This document shows, one piece after another, positions 17,669 to 29,753 of a DNA stretch of 64,000 bases. A program made the position numbers and the translations under genes. This DNA is from Pseudomonadota bacterium (GTDB lineage: Bacteria > Pseudomonadota > Gammaproteobacteria > Xanthomonadales > Xanthomonadaceae). Where the stretch lies: positions 541,927 to 605,926 of the forward strand of contig JAFEBX010000003.1 of the NCBI GenBank assembly GCA_018242425.1. The letters run 5' to 3'. The stretch's first letter is position 1. Every line of letters begins with the position of its first letter. The notes below the pieces were generated by a model that was not told the DNA's origin, made no database searches, and saw only the letters and a program-made list of their open reading frames with translations.

Positions 17669-18423
17669 CCGCACTCAGCGTCAACGTCAACAAGATCGCC
17701 GTCCTGCGCAATTCCCGTGGCGGCGGTGAACCTGACGTCGTGCGCGCTGCGCGCGCCTGCCTCGACGCCGGCGCCCAAGGCATCACCGTGCACCCGCGCC
17801 CCGATGCGCGTCACATCCGCGAAGCCGACGTCCACGCCCTCGCCCGTGTTTGCGCCGACCATCGCGTCGAATACAACCTCGAAGGCAATCCGTTCGCGCC
17901 ACCGCGAGCCGGTTACCCCGGTTTCATCGCGCTGTGTGAAGCAGTACGTCCTGCGCAAGCCACACTGGTCCCGGACGGTGACGGCCAACTCACCTCCGAC
18001 CACGGCTTCGATTTCGATCGCGACATCGACGCACTCGCGCCGCTGGTCGCGCAGCTCAAGGCCCTCGGATGCCGCGTCAGCCTGTTCGCCGATGCCGGCC
18101 ATCCAGCCATTGCCCGCGCGCGGGATTGCGGCGCCGATCGCATCGAGCTCTACACCGGCCCGTACGCCGAAGCACACGCCGCCGGTGATGCTTCCGGCGC
18201 ATTGGCCGCCTGTGCGCAGTCGGCGCGAATCGCGCAATCGGTCGGCATGGGCGTCAACGCCGGCCATGATCTTTCACAAGCCAACCTGGGCGATTTCCTG
18301 CGCGGCGTTCCCGGCGTGCACGAGGTCTCGATTGGCCACGCGCTGATCTCGGAGGCCTTGTACGCCGGACTGGATCGCACCATCCGTGCCTATCTCGACC
18401 GCATAAAAAATGCCGCCCGTTAA
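17665..18423 (+). CDS. pdxJ: Pyridoxine 5'-phosphate synthase
   Basis: A 252-residue PdxJ, which condenses 1-deoxy-D-xylulose 5-phosphate with 3-amino-2-oxopropyl phosphate in vitamin B6 synthesis. Diagnostic segments are [40 protein letters not shown] and [15 protein letters not shown]. The stop codon TAA lies in the loop of a terminator hairpin that serves the opposite-strand exbD2 operon. Confidence 0.96.
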   Translation: MTALSVNVNKIAVLRNSRGGGEPDVVRAARACLDAGAQGITVHPRPDARHIREADVHALARVCADHRVEYNLEGNPFAPPRAGYPGFIALCEAVRPAQATLVPDGDGQLTSDHGFDFDRDIDALAPLVAQLKALGCRVSLFADAGHPAIARARDCGADRIELYTGPYAEAHAAGDASGALAACAQSARIAQSVGMGVNAGHDLSQANLGDFLRGVPGVHEVSIGHALISEALYAGLDRTIRAYLDRIKNAAR

Positions 18424-18432
18424 GGGCGGCAT
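18405..18432 (-). terminator. Terminator of the tonB-exbBD cluster, overlapping the pdxJ stop codon
   Basis: Stem ATGCCGCCC (18410-18418) pairs with GGGCGGCAT (18424-18432) around the loop GTTAA. On the minus strand the stem is followed by six T residues (18405-18410), so it terminates transcription from exbD2. The pdxJ TAA (18421-18423) sits inside the loop. Confidence 0.9.
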
Positions 18433-18469
18433 CGTCGACAAGACCGGGGAACGCGTCCCCGCTTGAATA

Positions 18470-18877
18470 TCAGTTCTGTACGAAGCCGATTTTTTCCATG
18501 TCGGCGTTCTTGGCAGCCGCCAGCACCTTGGCGAACACGTCGTAAGGCGTGTCGTTGGCGGATTCGATCTGCAGCAGCGGAGTATCGGTCGGATCCTCCG
18601 CCACGGTGTCGCGCATCTGGGCTTCAAGGCCCTTCATGTCGACGATCGTGCCGTTCCACGTCACCGTGCCAGCCGCATCGATGCTGAGCTTGATCGGTGC
18701 TTTCTTCGGCGGCGGCGGCGGCTGGTTGGTCGCCTGCGGCAGATCGAGTTTGATCGGATAGGTCTGCGTCGGCATGGTCACCATGAAGATGATCAGCAAC
18801 ACCAACAGCACGTCCACCAGGGGCGTGACGTTGATGTCGGACATCGCGCCGCCACCGGAATTGGATGCAAATGCCAC
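18470..18877 (-). CDS. exbD2: Biopolymer transport protein ExbD, second copy
   Basis: A 135-residue ExbD with a short cytoplasmic tail, one membrane segment (about residues 18-38, VTPLVDVLLVLLIIFMVT) containing the proton-carrying aspartate of the DVLLVLLIIF motif, and a periplasmic domain. With ExbB it forms the proton-driven stator that energises TonB. Two exbD genes in a row (this and 18889-19326) are characteristic of Xanthomonas-type tonB loci, where exbD2 has been tied to specific iron or plant interaction roles; here only the arrangement is seen. Confidence 0.92.
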   Translation of the reverse strand: MAFASNSGGGAMSDINVTPLVDVLLVLLIIFMVTMPTQTYPIKLDLPQATNQPPPPPKKAPIKLSIDAAGTVTWNGTIVDMKGLEAQMRDTVAEDPTDTPLLQIESANDTPYDVFAKVLAAAKNADMEKIGFVQN

Positions 18878-18888
18878 TGTCGGCCTCC

Positions 18889-19326
18889 TTAGTTCTGCTC
18901 GCCCGGCTTCGGCCGGACGGTGACGTAACCGACGTTGAGCATGCCGGCCTGGGTCGCGATGCCGGTCATCTTCTTGAGAATCTGCATCTTGGTGTCGCGG
19001 TCGGCACGGATGTTGAGCACCGGCTGCGGCTTCTTCTGAGCGACCACGGCCAGGCGATCCTGGAGCCCGCCCTCGCTGATCGGCTGATCATCGAGGAGCA
19101 GGGCGCCATCCGCACGGACGAACAATGTCACCGGTGCGGTCTTCTCTTCCGCAGGCTTGTGCGTCGGCGCGAGGACAACCCGCGGCAATTCAACCTTGGT
19201 TTTGTGGTTCATCAGCGGCGTGGTGATCATGAAGATGATCAGCAGCACCAGCATCACGTCCACGAGGGGCGTGACGTTGATTTCCGCCATGGGTCCACTG
19301 CTGCTGTTGCCGGTACTGAATGCCAT
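18889..19326 (-). CDS. exbD1: Biopolymer transport protein ExbD, first copy
   Basis: A 145-residue ExbD. The sequence EINVTPLVDVMLVLLIIFMI carries the membrane helix with the essential Asp, followed by a periplasmic domain rich in Lys and Val. It lies 11 bases before exbD2 in the same operon and 48 bases after exbB. It shares the same architecture as exbD2 but differs enough in sequence to be an old duplication. Confidence 0.93.
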   Translation of the reverse strand: MAFSTGNSSSGPMAEINVTPLVDVMLVLLIIFMITTPLMNHKTKVELPRVVLAPTHKPAEEKTAPVTLFVRADGALLLDDQPISEGGLQDRLAVVAQKKPQPVLNIRADRDTKMQILKKMTGIATQAGMLNVGYVTVRPKPGEQN

Positions 19327-19374
19327 TCTCGGGCGTCCTCGTGGATCGATGCTTCTGTCGTGCGTGGGCGGGGA

Positions 19375-20112
19375 TTAGCCGCCGACGCGCGAGCCGGTCG
19401 CGAAGAAGTCGTGCAGGTCGTGCGCGAACGAATCGAACTTCGCGTTGGTGGTGCGGTTCAGGCGGCTGAAGAAGTTGTACGCCAACACCGCCGGGATCGC
19501 CACGAACAGACCGATGGCGGTCATGATCAGGGCTTCACCCACCGGACCGGCCACGGCCGAGATCGAGGCGTCGCCGCTGGCGCCGATGCGGATCAGGGCG
19601 TGGTAGATGCCCCACACCGTACCGAGCAGACCGACGAACGGGGCGGTCGCGCCGACGGTGGCGAGCACGGTCAGGCCGGTTTCGAGGGTCATCGATTCGC
19701 GGGTCACGGCCTGGCGCAGGGCGCGGTCGACGAACTCGGAACGATTCAGCGATTCAGCCAGGCGCGAGCCTTCGCTGCGCTGGTGGTGGGCGGCAGCCTG
19801 GGCGGCGTCGAGGGCGATCTTGGAGAACGGCTCGTTGCGCGGCTGCTCTTCCATGTAGCGGACGGCGTCCTGTGCGTTCGGGGTTTCCCAGAACGTGCTG
19901 ACGACGCGATCGGCGCTGCCACGGAGGCGGGCGTTCTTGATGAAGTTCATGACGATCCAGTAGATCGACAACAGCGAGAACACCATCAGGGTGAGGAACA
20001 CGATCCAACCCACGGCATCGAAACCGTGGATCAGCTGGGCGAAGCCCATCTGCTGCAGGGCAGCGGCGTTGTTACCGCCAGCGGCGGCGGGAGCGGCTTG
20101 TTGAAGGAGCAT
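19375..20112 (-). CDS. exbB: MotA/TolQ/ExbB proton channel family protein, ExbB
   Basis: A 245-residue protein with three membrane helices: near residues 28-50 (VGWIVFLTLMVFSLLSIYWI), and the pair around 140-165 and 185-210 carrying TVGATAPFVGLLGTVWGIYH and AVAGPVGEALIMTAIGLFVA, the conserved proton-channel segments. It forms the pentameric stator around ExbD for TonB. Position between tonB and exbD1 supports the assignment over TolQ. Confidence 0.93.
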   Translation of the reverse strand: MLLQQAAPAAAGGNNAAALQQMGFAQLIHGFDAVGWIVFLTLMVFSLLSIYWIVMNFIKNARLRGSADRVVSTFWETPNAQDAVRYMEEQPRNEPFSKIALDAAQAAAHHQRSEGSRLAESLNRSEFVDRALRQAVTRESMTLETGLTVLATVGATAPFVGLLGTVWGIYHALIRIGASGDASISAVAGPVGEALIMTAIGLFVAIPAVLAYNFFSRLNRTTNAKFDSFAHDLHDFFATGSRVGG

Positions 20113-20168
20113 TGCGCTTACCTTTGTCGACGAAAAGTGGGGAAATGGTTGGGGGAGCGCTACGCGGC

Positions 20169-20876
<708 letters not shown>

Positions 20877-21028
20877 TCGAGAACTCTGGGAGGGGGCACG
20901 ACACCGGCTGGACATTGCATTTTCCCGCCGTCCATCGGGCGACGGGAACCCCGAAGCTTATACCAACTTCGGGTCTGCATTCCATATGTCCTGCAAGCGA
21001 AAATCGATTGCGGCTGCTTAAGAATTTG

Positions 21029-22117
21029 TTACTTCAGATACCGTTGCAATGCCTTCGGATCCTTCACGCCCTTTTTCTGGGCTTCCAGCGCGGCGGCCTT
21101 GGCTTCGGCCTTCTTGCCCTGGCCGAAGTAGATGCGCGCACGGTTCAAATCGGCATCGCCCTTGCTGGACATTCCGGCAGCCTTGGCATAGTTGGCCAGC
21201 GCGATATTCCACTGATCCTGTCCGAAAGCGGATTGCGCGACCACGCTGTAGGCCGTCGAGGTTTGCTCGTCTTTGGGAATCGTGCCCTTGGCGACGCCAC
21301 TGTCGAGGACTTCCTGGGCTTCCTTCCAGTTGCCGCCGGGATTCTGCAGCAGGGTCACGTAATAGGTGCGAAGGTCGTCCGCGGTGATCAACTGCCCCTG
21401 CTTGTAGCGATCGCGCAGCAGCGCCAGCATCTCCGCATTCTTGTTCTGCTGCTGGTAGGTCGCGAGCAGGTTCTGGAATGCGGTGTGGTCGTTGGGATCC
21501 TTGGCCAGGCGTTCCTTGAACGCGGCTTCGGCATCGCCGGCCTTTCCGGTGTGCGACAGCAGCGACAGGCGCATGTTGGCGTACTGCGGGTCGGTGGTCC
21601 TGGTTTCGGCGATGAACTGGTCCAGCGCCTTCAATGCTTCCGGATACTTGCCGGAATTGCTGAGGCTGGCGACCAGGTTGCTCATCGAATCGTAATGGCC
21701 GTTGTTGTCCAGGCCGTTCGCAGCGATCACCTGCTGGAAATCGCCAGCCGCGGTGGTGTAGTCCTTCTGGGAGAACGCCGCGCTGCCCGCGATTTCGTAG
21801 GCCAATGCCTTTTCATATGGCGTGCTGGCAGTCGGCGCGTATTCGTTGGCGAGGCTCAGCGTCTTGGCGTAATCCTGCGCGCTGTAGGCGTTGCTGATTT
21901 CGTCGAGTTTCTTCTTGCCCTCATCCGAAATCTTCGGCTTGGGCTCCTTGCGCGTCGCATTCGGATAACGCGGGGCTTCCTGCGCATCCTTCTTGTTGTT
22001 CTGGCCGCCCTGACCGGAACGCGAGGAACTGTCCTGGGCCGCTGCGGGCGATGCGACCGTGGAACAGGCCAGAACCGCGGCAATGGACAACGACAACAAA
22101 CCGGTTGCGTAACGCAT
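21029..22117 (-). CDS. Periplasmic tetratricopeptide-repeat protein
   Basis: A 362-residue protein with an N-terminal signal (MRYATGLLSLSIAAVLACST), cleaved near PAAAQD; VLAC at residue 18 could alternatively be a lipobox. After a polar linker, about six TPR-like helical pairs follow (for example YEKALAYEIAGSAAFSQKDY, YPEALKALDQFIAETR and WNIALANYAKAAG). Such a protein lies next to tonB in xanthomonads and may scaffold TonB-linked or peptidoglycan functions, but its role is not known. Start 22117 was chosen over the longer frame because it begins the signal peptide. Confidence 0.82.
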   Translation of the reverse strand: MRYATGLLSLSIAAVLACSTVASPAAAQDSSSRSGQGGQNNKKDAQEAPRYPNATRKEPKPKISDEGKKKLDEISNAYSAQDYAKTLSLANEYAPTASTPYEKALAYEIAGSAAFSQKDYTTAAGDFQQVIAANGLDNNGHYDSMSNLVASLSNSGKYPEALKALDQFIAETRTTDPQYANMRLSLLSHTGKAGDAEAAFKERLAKDPNDHTAFQNLLATYQQQNKNAEMLALLRDRYKQGQLITADDLRTYYVTLLQNPGGNWKEAQEVLDSGVAKGTIPKDEQTSTAYSVVAQSAFGQDQWNIALANYAKAAGMSSKGDADLNRARIYFGQGKKAEAKAAALEAQKKGVKDPKALQRYLK

Positions 22118-22236
22118 GAAACAACTCCTGACTGAATGACGAAAGGTTGCCGCCACGGCTTGCTGGCCTGGCGTGTTGCAGCGAACCACTTTCGTTTCCC
22201 CGGTGCGGCGGCGGTTCAATCCTGAGGGTGCCTAGC

Positions 22237-23049
22237 TTAACCGCATTTGGGTCGTCGGCCTGCGGCGCGCGCCTGTTCATAGATCGGCATCAACCCCCCT
22301 GCCCGCTTGCCCAATTCCCCCAGGCGTGCCTGCGGATCCGGATGGGTGGACAACCATTGCGGCGGGCGCGCGGATCCTGCGGCAATCATGTTCTGCCACA
22401 GATTGACCGCCTTGCGCGGGTCGAAACCGGCGCGCGCCATCAGTTGCTGGCCGACGACATCCGCTTCGCTTTCCTGCTCGCGACTGAAGCGCAACAACAC
22501 CAGCTGCGCAGCAGTGCCGCCCAGCTGGCCAACGGCATCGGGATTGATCCCCGCCATCGCTGCCAGCACTTGGGCAACCACCAACCCACCCTGCGCGGTC
22601 TGGGTGCGGGTGATGCGTTCGTTGTGGTGGTTGGAAATGACGTGGCCGATTTCGTGGGCGATCACGGTCGCGAGTTCATCCTGGTCGCGCGCCACCTTGA
22701 GGATCCCGGTGTTCACGCCAACCTTGGCGCCCGGCAACGCGAACGCATTCGGCTCCGCGTCGACGAAGACCGCGGTCTCCCAGTTGTAGCGCTGCCATTG
22801 CGGCGGCAATTGCTGCACCAGGTCGCCGACCACGCAATTGACGTAGGCGCGTTCGCGCGGATTCTGCGTCTGCGGTTTCTGCGCCTTGAGCTTGGCGAAC
22901 TCCTGCGCACCCATCTGGTCGAGTTCCTGCTGCGACACGCCGCCCACCATCTGTTGCCGCCCGGTGGGCGACGTCGTGGTGGTGGCGCAACCCGCCAGCA
23001 AACCGAAGGCGGCGGCCAACGCAGCAACACGGAGATTCTGTTTGTGCAT
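22237..23049 (-). CDS. M48-family metallopeptidase lipoprotein
   Basis: A 270-residue lipoprotein with lipobox LAGC and acylated Cys21. The zinc site is VIAHEIGHVISNHH (His132, Glu133, His136) with the third ligand in REQESEADVVGQQ. This matches the BepA/LoiP (YggG) type of periplasmic M48 peptidase that degrades misassembled outer-membrane proteins. It lacks the long TPR region of BepA, so LoiP is the closer relative. Start 23049 gives the signal peptide MHKQNLRVAALAAAFGL. Confidence 0.9.
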   Translation of the reverse strand: MHKQNLRVAALAAAFGLLAGCATTTTSPTGRQQMVGGVSQQELDQMGAQEFAKLKAQKPQTQNPRERAYVNCVVGDLVQQLPPQWQRYNWETAVFVDAEPNAFALPGAKVGVNTGILKVARDQDELATVIAHEIGHVISNHHNERITRTQTAQGGLVVAQVLAAMAGINPDAVGQLGGTAAQLVLLRFSREQESEADVVGQQLMARAGFDPRKAVNLWQNMIAAGSARPPQWLSTHPDPQARLGELGKRAGGLMPIYEQARAAGRRPKCG

Positions 23050-23119
23050 GACAGGCGTCACCACAGGTGGTTGTCTTTCGCTTTCTAGGCGACGACTGAT
23101 CAAGGCGATGTCAACGACA

Positions 23120-25627
<2,508 letters not shown>

Positions 25628-25704
25628 TCATACCATCCGCAGGGTCCGGGATCGAGCGGAAAGGCTTGTGCTGCCGAGGTTTGCGCCGATTTCCAACGCA
25701 CGAT

Positions 25705-26811
25705 TCAGGCGCCGCAAATCCTGCTTTCAGCGGGCTGAATCACCCCATGTTCCACGTGGAACATGGTGGTCGACCAGGCTGGATCGAGTTCGAGTGCATC
25801 CAGTTCGGTTCCAGTGACAAAGACCTGGGCACCACTGGCCACGAGGGCGCCCAGCAGGGCATGGCGATGCCCGCGATCGAGCTCGGAAGCCAGGTCATCC
25901 AGCAGGATCAGCGGCCATTCGCCACGCCGGATGCGGAAATCCTCGGCCTGGGCCAGGAGCAGGGCAAGGGCAGCCAGCTTGCTCTGGCCACGGGACAGGG
26001 GTTCACGGGCGGGGCGGGCAGCAAATCCCAGCAGGAGATCGGCGCGATGCGGGCCCGCCGTGGTATGGCCCAGTTGGCGGTCGCGCTCGCGATTGACGAG
26101 CAGGGCATCCGCCAAAGTCAGCTCTTCGCGCCGCCAGCCCGGCTGATAGCTGTGCTGGGCAGGCCCGAGCTCGGGGATCAACTCCCGTGCCCAGCGTTCA
26201 ACCTGAGATTCCAGCGTTTCGACGTAGGCGCGACGATGGCGATCCAGTGATTCCCCCGCAGCTGCCAACTCGGAATCCCAGGCGTCCAGTGCGGCATTGG
26301 CACCCCCCGCCTTGAGCAGGGCATTGCGCTGCTTGAGCGCGCGGGCATGACGGCGCCACACCGGCAGGAACTCAGGTTCCACGTGGAACAACCCCCAATC
26401 AAGCAGGCGCCGCCGCGGCTCACCGCCCCCCGAAAGCAGGGCATGACTCCCGGGCTCGAAAGTCACGGCGGCAAGCGCCGTGCAAAGTTCACTGAGTTGG
26501 GCGACATCCGCGCCATCCAGGCGACCCTGCCATTCACTGCCGGCATGACGAAGACCCACCTGATGCCGTTGCGTGCCATCCTGTTCCGACCAGCGGGCAA
26601 AAACCTGCAAGGCAGACGCGCCGGTGCGGATCAGGCCATCACGCACCCGACCACGGAAGCTGCGGCCATAGGCCAGCAGGTGGAGGGCTTCCAACACGCT
26701 GGTCTTGCCGGCGCCATTGCCGCCGATCAGTACATTCAGCCCCGGACCCGGTTCCAGTCGGGCGTCCCGGATGCTGCGGACGTCATTGATGTCCAGCTGT
26801 TCCAGCTTCAT
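25705..26811 (-). CDS. recF: Recombination mediator RecF
   Basis: A 368-residue SMC-like ABC ATPase that helps load RecA at single-strand gaps. Walker A is IGGNGAGKTSVLEAL, signature LSRGQSKLAALALLLAQ, Walker B PLILLDDLASELD. The start at 26811 begins MKLEQLDINDVRSIRDARLE, matching the family. Two codon runs spelling FHVE (LFHVEPEFLP and MFHVEHGVIQ) are encoded by perfect or near-perfect parS palindromes, so protein and segregation signals coincide here. Confidence 0.97.
   Translation of the reverse strand: MKLEQLDINDVRSIRDARLEPGPGLNVLIGGNGAGKTSVLEALHLLAYGRSFRGRVRDGLIRTGASALQVFARWSEQDGTQRHQVGLRHAGSEWQGRLDGADVAQLSELCTALAAVTFEPGSHALLSGGGEPRRRLLDWGLFHVEPEFLPVWRRHARALKQRNALLKAGGANAALDAWDSELAAAGESLDRHRRAYVETLESQVERWARELIPELGPAQHSYQPGWRREELTLADALLVNRERDRQLGHTTAGPHRADLLLGFAARPAREPLSRGQSKLAALALLLAQAEDFRIRRGEWPLILLDDLASELDRGHRHALLGALVASGAQVFVTGTELDALELDPAWSTTMFHVEHGVIQPAESRICGA
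25748..25763. other. parS-like centromere site 1 (inside recF)
   Basis: The sequence TGTTCCACGTGGAACA is a perfect 16-bp palindrome and equals the GC-rich form of the ParB-binding parS consensus known from many proteobacteria. It lies about 2.3 kb from the dnaA-dnaN origin region and encodes part of MFHVEHG at the RecF C-terminus. Confidence 0.85.
26375..26390. other. parS-like centromere site 2 (inside recF)
   Basis: GGTTCCACGTGGAACA, read on the minus strand TGTTCCACGTGGAACC. It has the full 14-bp palindromic core GTTCCACGTGGAAC and a mismatch only in an outer base. It encodes LFHVEP of RecF, a segment that is conserved in the protein family, so protein constraint alone could explain part of the match. 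Confidence 0.7.
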
Positions 26812-26831
26812 GTCGTGGGCCACGCAAGCAA

Positions 26832-26856
26832 CAACGCCCGGGCAGGCCGGGCGTTG
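26832..26856 (-). other. GC-rich hairpin between dnaN and recF
   Basis: Stem CAACGCCCGG (26832-26841) pairs perfectly with CCGGGCGTTG (26847-26856) around GCAGG. It sits in the 73-base gap between the dnaN stop and the recF start, so it lies in the leader of recF on the minus strand. There is no long T run, so it may attenuate rather than fully terminate. Confidence 0.55.
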
Positions 26857-26860
26857 CGGG

Positions 26861-26876
26861 TGTTCCACGTGGAACC
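26861..26876. other. parS-like centromere site 3 (dnaN-recF gap)
   Basis: TGTTCCACGTGGAACC carries the full 14-bp palindromic core and is non-coding, which makes it the cleanest of the three sites. It lies 8 bases from the dnaN stop codon. Confidence 0.85.
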
Positions 26877-26884
26877 AGCCACGG

Positions 26885-27988
26885 TCACAGGCGCAGCGGC
26901 ATCACCACGTGGCGACAACGTTCGTTGCTGGCCTCGCGGACCAGAGCCGAAGAGTTGGCATCGCGCAGGGCCAGCACGACTTTTTCGTCTCGCAGCGAGG
27001 ACAGCGCTTCCAGCAGGTAGGTGACGTTGAAGCCGATGGTCACGCCCTCGACGCGGGTATCGACCTCGACTTCTTCCTGGGCTTCTTCCTGTTCCGGATT
27101 GTGCGAGCTGATGTGCAACTGGCCCGGGGTCACTTCCAGGCGCACGCCACGGTATTTCTCGTTGGAGAGGATGGCCACGCGCTGCAGGGCGGCGCGCAGT
27201 TCCTCGCGATCCATGGTCACCAGCTTGTCGGCGCCAATCGGGATCACTGCTTCGTAGTCCGGGAACTTGCCGTCGATCAGCTTGCTGGTGAAGGTGACAT
27301 CGTCGCGCTTGACCCGCAGGTGATTGCGGCCGAGTTCCAGTTCCAGCACGCGATCACCGCCTTCGAGCAGACGCTGCAACTCATGCACGCCCTTGCGCGG
27401 CACGATGATCTGGCGCTTGGAACGGCTGTCGCCATTGAGCTGGGCCTCGCACAGTGCAAGGCGGTGACCATCGGTGGCGACGCAGCGCAGCAGGCCGTCA
27501 CGGAGATCGAACAGCAGGCCGTTGAGGTAATAACGGACATCCTGCTGGGCCATCGCGAAGGCAGTGCGATCGATCAGTTCCTTGAGCGCGGATTCGCTGA
27601 TCTCGACGCGTTCGGTGGCATCGACCTCGTCGATCGAGGGGAAATCATTCGCAGGCAAGGTAGCCAGGCTGAAACGGCTGCGACCCGCCTGGACGCTCAT
27701 CTTGTCGCCGGACTGGGTCATCGTCACTTTGCTGCCATCGGGCAGGGCACGGATGATGTCGAACCATTTGCGGGCGGGAATGGTGATCTCGCCGTCTTCA
27801 GCGCCTTCGTCCAGGGCCGACCGCGAGACCATTTCCACTTCGAGATCGGTGCCGGTCAGGGAGAGCCCACCTTGCTTCACCTGCACCAGCAGGTTGGCCA
27901 GCACGGGCAGGGTCTGGCGACGTTCAACCACGTTCACCACTTGCGCCAGGGGTTTCAGCAGGGCTTCGCGTTGCAGGGTCAAGCGCAT
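26885..27988 (-). CDS. dnaN: DNA polymerase III beta sliding clamp
   Basis: A 367-residue beta clamp with three repeated clamp domains. The start at 27988 gives MRLTLQREALLKPLAQVVNV, the standard N-terminus, and the C-terminus ends HVVMPLRL, matching the conserved MPMRL-type tail that forms the peptide-binding pocket. The clamp encircles DNA and tethers polymerase III. The gene lies 233 bases from dnaA with the DnaA-box cluster between them. Confidence 0.98.
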   Translation of the reverse strand: MRLTLQREALLKPLAQVVNVVERRQTLPVLANLLVQVKQGGLSLTGTDLEVEMVSRSALDEGAEDGEITIPARKWFDIIRALPDGSKVTMTQSGDKMSVQAGRSRFSLATLPANDFPSIDEVDATERVEISESALKELIDRTAFAMAQQDVRYYLNGLLFDLRDGLLRCVATDGHRLALCEAQLNGDSRSKRQIIVPRKGVHELQRLLEGGDRVLELELGRNHLRVKRDDVTFTSKLIDGKFPDYEAVIPIGADKLVTMDREELRAALQRVAILSNEKYRGVRLEVTPGQLHISSHNPEQEEAQEEVEVDTRVEGVTIGFNVTYLLEALSSLRDEKVVLALRDANSSALVREASNERCRHVVMPLRL

Positions 27989-28015
27989 GGGTGCAGTTCC
28001 GGGTTCGGGATCCAT

Positions 28016-28221
28016 CCACTGCTTCTATGAGTGGATAAATCAAAAACAATGGTGGTGGTTGTATCGCGTCAAGCTGTGGAAAAACAGTTCAACGTATTGA
28101 TTAATAAAGATATTTTGTTCGAAACAGGCCGTGGACAAGTGGCCGGGAAGCACTGGGGCAAGCTGTGGACAACTTTGGCTGGCCAAATTGTCCCTAAGTT
28201 GTCCACAGGATCCCCGGGTAC
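28016..28221. other. Predicted chromosomal origin region (DnaA-box cluster and AT-rich element)
   Basis: Between dnaA and dnaN there are at least five DnaA-box-like 9-mers related to TGTGGATAA: AGTGGATAA 28030-28038, TGTGGAAAA 28075-28083, CGTGGACAA 28130-28138, TGTGGACAA 28164-28172 and, inverted, TTGTCCACA 28199-28207. An AT-rich stretch at 28095-28120 (ATTGATTAATAAAGATATTT) is a likely unwinding element, unusual in this GC-rich setting. Genes diverge from here: dnaA-dnaN-recF-gyrB leftwards, rpmH-rnpA-yidC-mnmE rightwards. Exact origin limits are inferred; the dnaA-rpmH gap lacks a comparable cluster. Confidence 0.8.
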
Positions 28222-29577
28222 TCATTCACTGAGTTTGCGCAACAGTTTCTCCCAATCCTCGTGGAGTTTGCCATCGGTTTCGAGCAATGTCCGGATCTGG
28301 CGGCAGGCGTGTAGCACGGTGGTGTGGTCGCGGCCGCCGAATGCATCGCCGATTTCCGGCAGGCTGTGGTCGGTCAGCTCCTTCGCCAGGGCCATCGCGA
28401 TCTGGCGCGGGCGCGCCAGTGAGCGCGTCCGCTTCGGCCCGATCAGGTCCTTGACCTGCAGGCCGTAATAGTCGGCGACTGTCTTCTGGATCTGGTTGAT
28501 GCCAACGGAGTGGTCGCGCAGGACGTCGCGCAGGGTTTCCTGGGCGAATTCGAGGGTGATCGGGCGCCCGGTGAAATTGGCGCGCGCGATCAGGGTATTG
28601 AGCGCGCCTTCGAGGTCGCGCACCGACGAGCGCATCTTCTTGGCGATCAGGTTGGCGACGTCGTCGGGAATCGGCGTGCCGCGTTCGCGCGCCTTCGACA
28701 ACACGATCTGCGCGCGGGTTTCGTAATCCGGCGGATCGATCGCCACCGGCAACCCCCAACTCAATCGCGACTTCAGCCGGTCTTCGAGGCCGGCGACTTC
28801 GCGCGGATAGCGGTCGCAGGTCATGATGATCTGCTGGCGGCCATCGAACAGCGCGTTGAAGGTGTGGAAGAACTCTTCCTGGGTGCGGTCCTTGCCGGCG
28901 AAGAACTGGATGTCGTCGATCAGCAGCGCATCGAGGCCCTGGAACTGCTTGCGGAACGCGTCCATGCCGCCGGTGGCGGCGGGGTCGTAGAGGGCCTTGG
29001 TGAAGCCGTCCATGAAGTCCTTGGAACGCAGGTACAACACCTTGGCTGCAGGGTTTTTCGCCAGCAATTCGTTGCCGGCGGCGAACATCAGGTGCGTTTT
29101 GCCGAGACCGGTGCCGCCATACAGCAGCAGCGGGTTGTGGGCGCGATCGCCGGGCGATTGCGAGGCCTGCCATGCGGCGGCGCGCGCCAGCTGGTTGCTG
29201 CGACCCTCGACGAAGTTCTCGAAGATGTACTGGTTGTCGAGATTGCCGTGGAACGCCGGTTCGGCAACGCGTACCGGCGCGACGGTCGACGATGCGGCTG
29301 CTGCTGCCGAAGCACGCTTGAGCGCGCCGACCTCGATCACGACGTCGCGGCTGCCGGCGTAGTGGTCAAGGAGTTCGCGGATGCGCGGCAGGAAGCGGTC
29401 GCGCACGGTATCGACCACGAACTGGTTGGGGGCGTACAGCACCAGCAGATGCTCGCGGGAGGCGGCCTGCAGCGGGTGCAACCAGGTGTGGATGTCCTCG
29501 CTCGGGAATTCGTGTTCGAGCTGGGCCAGGCAGCGGGGCCAGGCTTCCAGGAGGGAGGATGGAGGCAACAGGCTCAT
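28222..29577 (-). CDS. dnaA: Chromosomal replication initiator protein DnaA
   Basis: A 451-residue DnaA. Domain I is residues 1 to about 80 (HTWLHPLQA), domain II a short Ala-rich linker, domain III the AAA+ ATPase with Walker [21 protein letters not shown] and Walker [15 protein letters not shown], and domain IV the DNA-binding region with [20 protein letters not shown], which reads DnaA boxes. It sits beside its own probable binding sites in the predicted origin. Confidence 0.98.
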   Translation of the reverse strand: MSLLPPSSLLEAWPRCLAQLEHEFPSEDIHTWLHPLQAASREHLLVLYAPNQFVVDTVRDRFLPRIRELLDHYAGSRDVVIEVGALKRASAAAAASSTVAPVRVAEPAFHGNLDNQYIFENFVEGRSNQLARAAAWQASQSPGDRAHNPLLLYGGTGLGKTHLMFAAGNELLAKNPAAKVLYLRSKDFMDGFTKALYDPAATGGMDAFRKQFQGLDALLIDDIQFFAGKDRTQEEFFHTFNALFDGRQQIIMTCDRYPREVAGLEDRLKSRLSWGLPVAIDPPDYETRAQIVLSKARERGTPIPDDVANLIAKKMRSSVRDLEGALNTLIARANFTGRPITLEFAQETLRDVLRDHSVGINQIQKTVADYYGLQVKDLIGPKRTRSLARPRQIAMALAKELTDHSLPEIGDAFGGRDHTTVLHACRQIRTLLETDGKLHEDWEKLLRKLSE

Positions 29578-29687
29578 CGGACTCGTGGACGTGCGTTCGG
29601 CCCGACGCGCGGGAATCCGGACTGGGAAGGGGAAGCCTGCAGACTATCATCGGGGCGCAGGGGCTGCACCTGCGGATTGGCCCCGGT

Positions 29688-29717
29688 TTGACAGGCCGCC
29701 ATGGACCCCGCTAGAAT
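29688..29717 (+). promoter_or_regulatory. Near-consensus sigma-70 promoter of rpmH-rnpA
   Basis: TTGACA (29688-29693), 18-base spacer, TAGAAT (29712-29717), matching 11 of 12 consensus positions. The predicted start is about 30 bases before the rpmH ATG at 29754. Confidence 0.8.
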
Positions 29718-29753
29718 TTCCGGTTCCACGTTTATATCGATGGCGCCGACACC

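Noticed and set aside
29721..29735. GGTTCCACGT near rpmH as a fourth parS site
   Set aside because: Only the left half of the palindrome is present; the right half reads TTATATC.
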